Origin: Endozoicomonas euniceicola
GTDB lineage: Bacteria > Pseudomonadota > Gammaproteobacteria > Pseudomonadales > Endozoicomonadaceae
Reading direction: 5' to 3'
Length of the DNA stretch: 64,000 nucleotides
Assembly (NCBI RefSeq): GCF_025562755.1
Contig: NZ_CP103300.1
Location: forward strand, 5,768,501-5,832,500
Below are positions 60,701-64,000 of the stretch, piece by piece. Made by a program: the position numbers and the translations under genes. How positions within the stretch are numbered: the stretch's first letter is position 1; every line of letters starts with the position of its first letter. The notes under the pieces are model-generated. The model made no database searches, was not told where the DNA came from, and was given only the letters and a program-made list of their open reading frames with translations.

Positions 60701-61110
60701 TACTGTCCGGATATGACCGACGAATACAGAGTCAGTGATTTTGATGTGTCTCTGGTCTGGTCAATGTTTGTGTCCTCTCTGTTTTTGTTTGCCAGATGGC
60801 TTAGCTGCTGGCGCAGATCGGCTTGTCGTTCAGGAGGAACCGTTGGAGGAATCAAGCTGGATTGCAAAAATGCTTTAAGCGGTATTTGTTCTGGCGGATG
60901 GGTGATGGATGAATAGGTTCTGAATGACAATGCCAGTAAAGGTGCGAAAAGCAGGTAAGGATCTGGCCTCTCATGGGAAAAGTGCTGAAGGGATGCGTTC
61001 AGACCCGGTGCCGGAAGGAATAACAGAAGAGGCAGGGCCACTCTGAAAGAGGCTGTTCTAAAGCCATTGTAAAAGCTGTGTGGCAATATCGTACTGAAGA
61101 AAGTGCTCAT
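57793..61110 (-). CDS. Giant secreted helical protein, paralogue 1
   Basis: A 1105-aa protein from the ATG at 61110, which puts a signal peptide (RVALPLLLFLPAPGLNA) near the start; an ATG 26 codons upstream is open. A Gly/Asp linker (~190) precedes LRRKLKYAEDDNLRKIYRDR and IMVIQADCDDLE, which resembles the N-terminal region of the RCHY1-like protein. The middle (~400-850) is helical and TPR-like, then a Lys-rich linker (HSKKTRKSKKKRPGK). The ~200-residue C-terminal helical domain contains GIERIWEEMGWLLLHQ and RRLRSLASSVAHSFSLA. No family is recognised. The next gene upstream on the same strand is a close paralogue, so the pair arose by tandem duplication. A secreted host-interaction protein is inferred. 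Confidence 0.68.
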   Translation of the reverse strand: MSTFFSTILPHSFYNGFRTASFRVALPLLLFLPAPGLNASLQHFSHERPDPYLLFAPLLALSFRTYSSITHPPEQIPLKAFLQSSLIPPTVPPERQADLRQQLSHLANKNREDTNIDQTRDTSKSLTLYSSVISGQYRIVLPHLDRDQLPIAAKIAESVLDHELRLILSVLSLREISTLLYQPPASLTSAAGGGDGDDGDDNERFRENFQPPDFLFFIYPQKQRTALQLTLKDILSSRLQHKLRLLNTLRRKLKYAEDDNLRKIYRDRIMVIQADCDDLESGLRAYSDSDAVSCVPAYYSELNQPLAYYLAHLASVQPILPDELPGGVPKITQQTIKQQNDQPSQNPRNNSNQKPDEHQPDEDEQSDGKNDPPEKGNAPDTHVVEMSYIEKIEAFLDIPEEDFLEIDGRLKFQLFQKSRQSNDTKKGMMAEAVFKWLKNRNREEARELFMQAYTLSLSEADNNFDPDDQVLAWLMIHKYKKLLEGTSEDAEADEQELHSYFHRPVEQANPEVLPLLIMYYTDALPGIHSFLDIELYLALIDKFESCYRNYHRFYFFPVSFTAIDRIRWTHMSDTAYTSLDLTYMSHSLASMINRSVGLSIFSVSFRLVNLFYVLIGLMTEWKEDSVDNNEYLTKLPWRGHNEEALQSIHILRKRLTDKVNLTEKNYNDFIQFYSSLAEKKISITDNEDHFFSVMYYQYCAILEREKNEQYEKKGNIPKYKKYKVLIWYQKAAEYSPELWHRVFQEAQNIGKTDSVIEAARQLHHFWLSRSPLIADYWGERLKSLSHQSSEETESIPETIDEAESTIPDWVLTETSAPDKRELRATHSKKTRKSKKKRPGKAAKATPTDQKHAENYDSNVEKPAKTLSPKNIAALPNATIKVGKRQNNIGDISRTDDQWQVRTSKKTVRPFERIYQENWNEKVDYIIKKAHVLRKTANPNKEYGLYQELLKGTSNSMVGIERIWEEMGWLLLHQYDNTYATRIINDDLKKAALDTAFKAKDKYFLPAIASYLGLDEMNSSLSPEDFYQSVLTTLTHEQFDTISQKVDFVRRLRSLASSVAHSFSLAAMASPRNKKLGSLAQSWYKAKTDLLTQEKILKIIQEKQLE

Positions 61111-61339
61111 GCTCTTCTCGCTTCGCCAGTGATCACTTGTTTTTTTCTGTTGACTCAGAGAGGGGGAAGTAAAGGCTGAAGAAGGCAAAATTTCAAATCA
61201 GCTTTGGCTTTAGAATCTAAGCCTTGACATTAGAAATCCGCTGTCGTTGGCCTCCCGGGAACTGTTGGGAATAGCCATGTCTGAAGTCAGGCTCAAGCCC
61301 GGCATCGGCCATGGCACGAAGGACTGCCTGCCTGTTCTG

Positions 61340-64000
61340 CTACTGATCTGGCAGATTTTGTTGAATAATTGTTAGAGTGTCTTCCTGAGTAACCAGGTCA
61401 CTTTTTGCTTTATACCAGCCTCGGGCGAGTTCCCGCAGTTTTTTATTTCGGGGTGAAGCCATTACCGCAAGGCTGAAGGAGTGGGCAACTGAACTGGCCA
61501 GACTGCGAAGCCTGTGAATGAATTCGACCTTCCGGGAAGTAGACTCAAAATGTTCATTGCTAAGAGTCGAGAGAACCGACTTATAAAATTCTTCAGGGCT
61601 AAGCACGCTATTCATTTCATCCAATCCCAAATAGGAGGCGATGACGGGTAAAAAGTAGTTATCTTTTGCCTTAAATGCGGTATCAAGAGCTGCTTTTCTC
61701 AAGTCTTCTCTTACTGCCTGTAAAGCGAAGACATCATCGAACTGATGTAACAATAGCCAGCCCATTTCTTCCCAGATACGTTCGATACCTACCATACTGC
61801 CGGATGTCCCATGCAATAATGTCAGATAAAGATCATATTCATCTTTCGGGCTATTGGCTTTACGGTACATATTTACTTTTCTGATAATGGAATAAACTTT
61901 TTCATTCCAGTTTTTGTGGTAGACCTTTTCAAAGGGCTTGATAGGCTTTTTTGAAGTCTTTGTCTGCCACTGGTCGTCACTTTGGCTGATGTCTGCAATA
62001 TTACCTCGTCCTGTTCCGACTTTAATGGACGCTTTGGGTAAAGCCTCTATATCCATGGGTGATATAATTTTAACGGGTTTTTCAGCGTCTGAATCATAGT
62101 CTTCAGCCTGTGCCTGTGTCTGCTCTTCTTCCTGACTCTGTTTCCCGGGAGTGGCTTTTGCCGCCCTGTAAGGTCTCTTTTTGTTGCTTTTTCGGGCTTT
62201 CCTAACCCTGGCCGGAGGGGCGCTCTCATCAGAAGTTAATGTCTCCACTAAAATTCTGGCAGGGGTAGTGCTCTCTGCCTCCCGAACCGTTTTGGTTATA
62301 GACTCCGTTTCCCTGCTGGATTGGTTGCTGAGTGATTTCAGACGCTCCTCCCAGTAATCAGCTACAAGAGGACTTCGTGATAACCAGTAATGGTGCAGCT
62401 TTTCGGCGGCTTCAATGACTAAATCGGTTTTTCCAATCTTCCGGGCTTCCTGATAAATGTGGTGCCAAAGCTCAGGGGAGTATTTTGCAGCCTTTTGATA
62501 CCAACTCAGAACTTTCTGTTTGGAAGCAATGCCACGTTTTTTGAATTTCTCATTTTTTTTACGCTCATAAATTGCACAGAGCTGATAGAAGAAAATTTTT
62601 GAAAAAAGGTCTTGGTCGGATGGAAGTTTACCCAAGATTTTCTTTTCTGCAATAGCTTTATAGTGTTTAATGGTAAAGTTATAGGTGTTTTCACTAAAAG
62701 ATTGACTCTCCTTAAAATCCTGGCGGAGCGTTTTAACCGCTTTAACGGTGTGTTTATAATATTTCTCGTATGGAAAAACATTGAGACATTTGTTGTTACT
62801 GTTCTTCCCTTCGTTCCATTCAATCATGAAGGACATCAGTATGTAGCAAAAGTTGGCCTCCAGGTAAGTCATACGGGTTGGATCCAGGCTTACGTAGGCT
62901 ATGTCTTTCAGGTAACCCCAGCGAATACGGTCAAGGGCTGTAAAGCTGACGGGAAAAAAATAAAGTAAGTGATAATTGCTGTTGAAACTTTCAAATTTAT
63001 CTAGCAGTGCGAGATACCACTCAAGATCTATAGAACTGCGAATGCCTGATAATTCACCAGAGTAATACATAATCAGTAATGGCATCACTTCAGGATTAGC
63101 CTGTTCTACGGGTCTGCGAAAGTAGTTATGTAACTCCTGTTCATCGGCTTCAGCATCTTCGCTGGTGCCGTCAAGCAGCTTTTTGTATTTGTGCATCATC
63201 AGCCACGCCAGAACCTGGTCATCCGGATCAAAATTGTCGTCAGCTTCAGACTGGCTCAATGTATAAGCCTGCATAAAGAGTTTACGCGCTTCTTCTCTGT
63301 TGCGGTTTTTGAACCATGTAAAGGTGGCCTTAGCCATAATTTTTTTAGTTCGAGAGGGTTGCCGGGAGAAGTTAAGGAAGTTATCGTACAGCTGGAGTTT
63401 TAGAGAGCCGTCTACTTCCAGAAAGTCTTCTTCAGGAATATCAAGAAAGGCTTCCAGTTTCTCGTTATAGCTCATTTCAACCGTCTGTTTGGAAGGCGCG
63501 TTGCCTTTTTCCGGAGGATCATTTTTGTCATCGCAATGGTCATCCTGCTCATTCGGCTGATACTCGTCAGGTTTTTGGTTGGATGTATTTTCCTGCTTCT
63601 GTGAGGGCCGGTCGTTTTGTTGCCCAATGGTTTGTTGTGTTGTTTCCGGGACATCCCCGGGCAGTTCATCAGGCAAAATGGGCATAACGCTGGAGAGTTG
63701 GGATAAATAATAAGCCAAAGGCTGGTTAAGCTCTGAATAATAGGTAGGTACACAACTCACTGCATCACTGTCGCTATATGCCCGCAGTTCTGATTCCAGA
63801 TCATCGCAATCAGCCTGAATGACCATAATCCGGTCTCTGTAGATCTTTTTAAGATTGTCATCTTCAGCATATTTTAACTTTCGTCGAAGGGTGGTGAGAA
63901 GCCTGAGCTTGTGCTGTAAACGACTTGACAGAATGTCCTTCAGGGTGAGTTGTAAGGCAGTTCGCTGCTTCTGCGGGTAAATAAAAAATATAAAATCCGT
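61340..64000 (-). CDS. Giant secreted helical protein, paralogue 2 (5' end outside window)
   Basis: Open to the window edge, with at least 886 residues; the internal ATG at 63826 is not the start, since the frame continues upstream as DFIFFIYPQKQRTALQLTLK, matching the twin at 57793-61110. It is collinear with that twin throughout: helical middle, Lys-rich linker (RKARKSNKKRPYRAAK), and the C-terminal GIERIWEEMGWLLLHQ and RRLRSLASSVAHSFSLA region. A middle block (~540-600 of the twin) is shortened. No catalytic motif was recognised. Similarity is highest over the C-terminal 200 residues and the ILPDELPG region. Confidence 0.68.
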   Translation of the reverse strand, partial: TDFIFFIYPQKQRTALQLTLKDILSSRLQHKLRLLTTLRRKLKYAEDDNLKKIYRDRIMVIQADCDDLESELRAYSDSDAVSCVPTYYSELNQPLAYYLSQLSSVMPILPDELPGDVPETTQQTIGQQNDRPSQKQENTSNQKPDEYQPNEQDDHCDDKNDPPEKGNAPSKQTVEMSYNEKLEAFLDIPEEDFLEVDGSLKLQLYDNFLNFSRQPSRTKKIMAKATFTWFKNRNREEARKLFMQAYTLSQSEADDNFDPDDQVLAWLMMHKYKKLLDGTSEDAEADEQELHNYFRRPVEQANPEVMPLLIMYYSGELSGIRSSIDLEWYLALLDKFESFNSNYHLLYFFPVSFTALDRIRWGYLKDIAYVSLDPTRMTYLEANFCYILMSFMIEWNEGKNSNNKCLNVFPYEKYYKHTVKAVKTLRQDFKESQSFSENTYNFTIKHYKAIAEKKILGKLPSDQDLFSKIFFYQLCAIYERKKNEKFKKRGIASKQKVLSWYQKAAKYSPELWHHIYQEARKIGKTDLVIEAAEKLHHYWLSRSPLVADYWEERLKSLSNQSSRETESITKTVREAESTTPARILVETLTSDESAPPARVRKARKSNKKRPYRAAKATPGKQSQEEEQTQAQAEDYDSDAEKPVKIISPMDIEALPKASIKVGTGRGNIADISQSDDQWQTKTSKKPIKPFEKVYHKNWNEKVYSIIRKVNMYRKANSPKDEYDLYLTLLHGTSGSMVGIERIWEEMGWLLLHQFDDVFALQAVREDLRKAALDTAFKAKDNYFLPVIASYLGLDEMNSVLSPEEFYKSVLSTLSNEHFESTSRKVEFIHRLRSLASSVAHSFSLAVMASPRNKKLRELARGWYKAKSDLVTQEDTLTIIQQNLPDQ

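Overview
The window reads as a chromosome segment of a marine gammaproteobacterium of the Oceanospirillales, most likely an Endozoicomonas-type symbiont of marine invertebrates. This is inferred from two things. One is the typical gammaproteobacterial housekeeping blocks (mnmA-hflD-purB, clpS-clpA-infA-bpt-aat, csiV-mfd-gap, a prpBC-acnD-prpF methylcitrate operon, ppsA/ppsR, monomeric icd). The other is very large secreted proteins carrying eukaryotic domains. No tRNA, rRNA or CRISPR array was seen.

Layout. 1-9 kb: a partial DAHP synthase, a TauE-type exporter beside cysB, a thiol-redox-like small protein, an orphan secreted protein, a drug/metabolite-superfamily permease and pabB. 6.9-12.9 kb: prpB, prpC, acnD and prpF, all on + (propionate catabolism). 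12.9-16.0 kb: a 1033-aa secreted protein ending in a canonical OTU-type cysteine protease domain. 16.2-19.7 kb: divergent ppsR and ppsA. 19.6-28.9 kb: accessory region with a six-finger C2H2 zinc-finger gene between 22-bp inverted repeats, then two tandem ~1280-aa paralogues with OTU-like C-termini. Between these paralogues lies a stray copy of the ppsA 3' end, which reveals how the region was built. 28.9-32 kb: a secreted RNase T2 and an H-NOX/hybrid-kinase pair. 32-36.6 kb: a threonine dehydratase-like gene, then a 1130-aa secreted protein whose last 190 residues are a complete CHY + CTCHY + RING-H2 module, the layout of the animal/plant E3 ubiquitin ligase RCHY1/Pirh2. 36.7-47.5 kb: purB, hflD, mnmA, icd, clpS, clpA, infA, bpt and aat. 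47.9-51.6 kb: a coiled-coil protein, then a pterin dehydratase gene triplicated and decayed together with three C2H2 zinc-finger genes and a small ORF carrying poly-C tracts. 51.6-57.7 kb: csiV, mfd and a long gap gene. 57.8-64 kb: two large secreted paralogues, the second running off the window.

How the genes work together. The core genes cover aromatic and folate precursor supply, sulfur control, propionate use, gluconeogenesis, the N-degron pathway (both aminoacyl-transferase branches plus ClpS/ClpA) and transcription-coupled repair. The accessory genes look like a host-manipulation set: one E3-ligase-like protein, three OTU-like proteins, four zinc-finger proteins, one RNase T2 and several orphan giants with signal peptides. 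The unusual biology is the co-location of a bacterial RCHY1-like ligase with OTU-type proteases, and a local family of eukaryotic-style TGEKP-linked zinc fingers that appears to spread by duplication and insertion.
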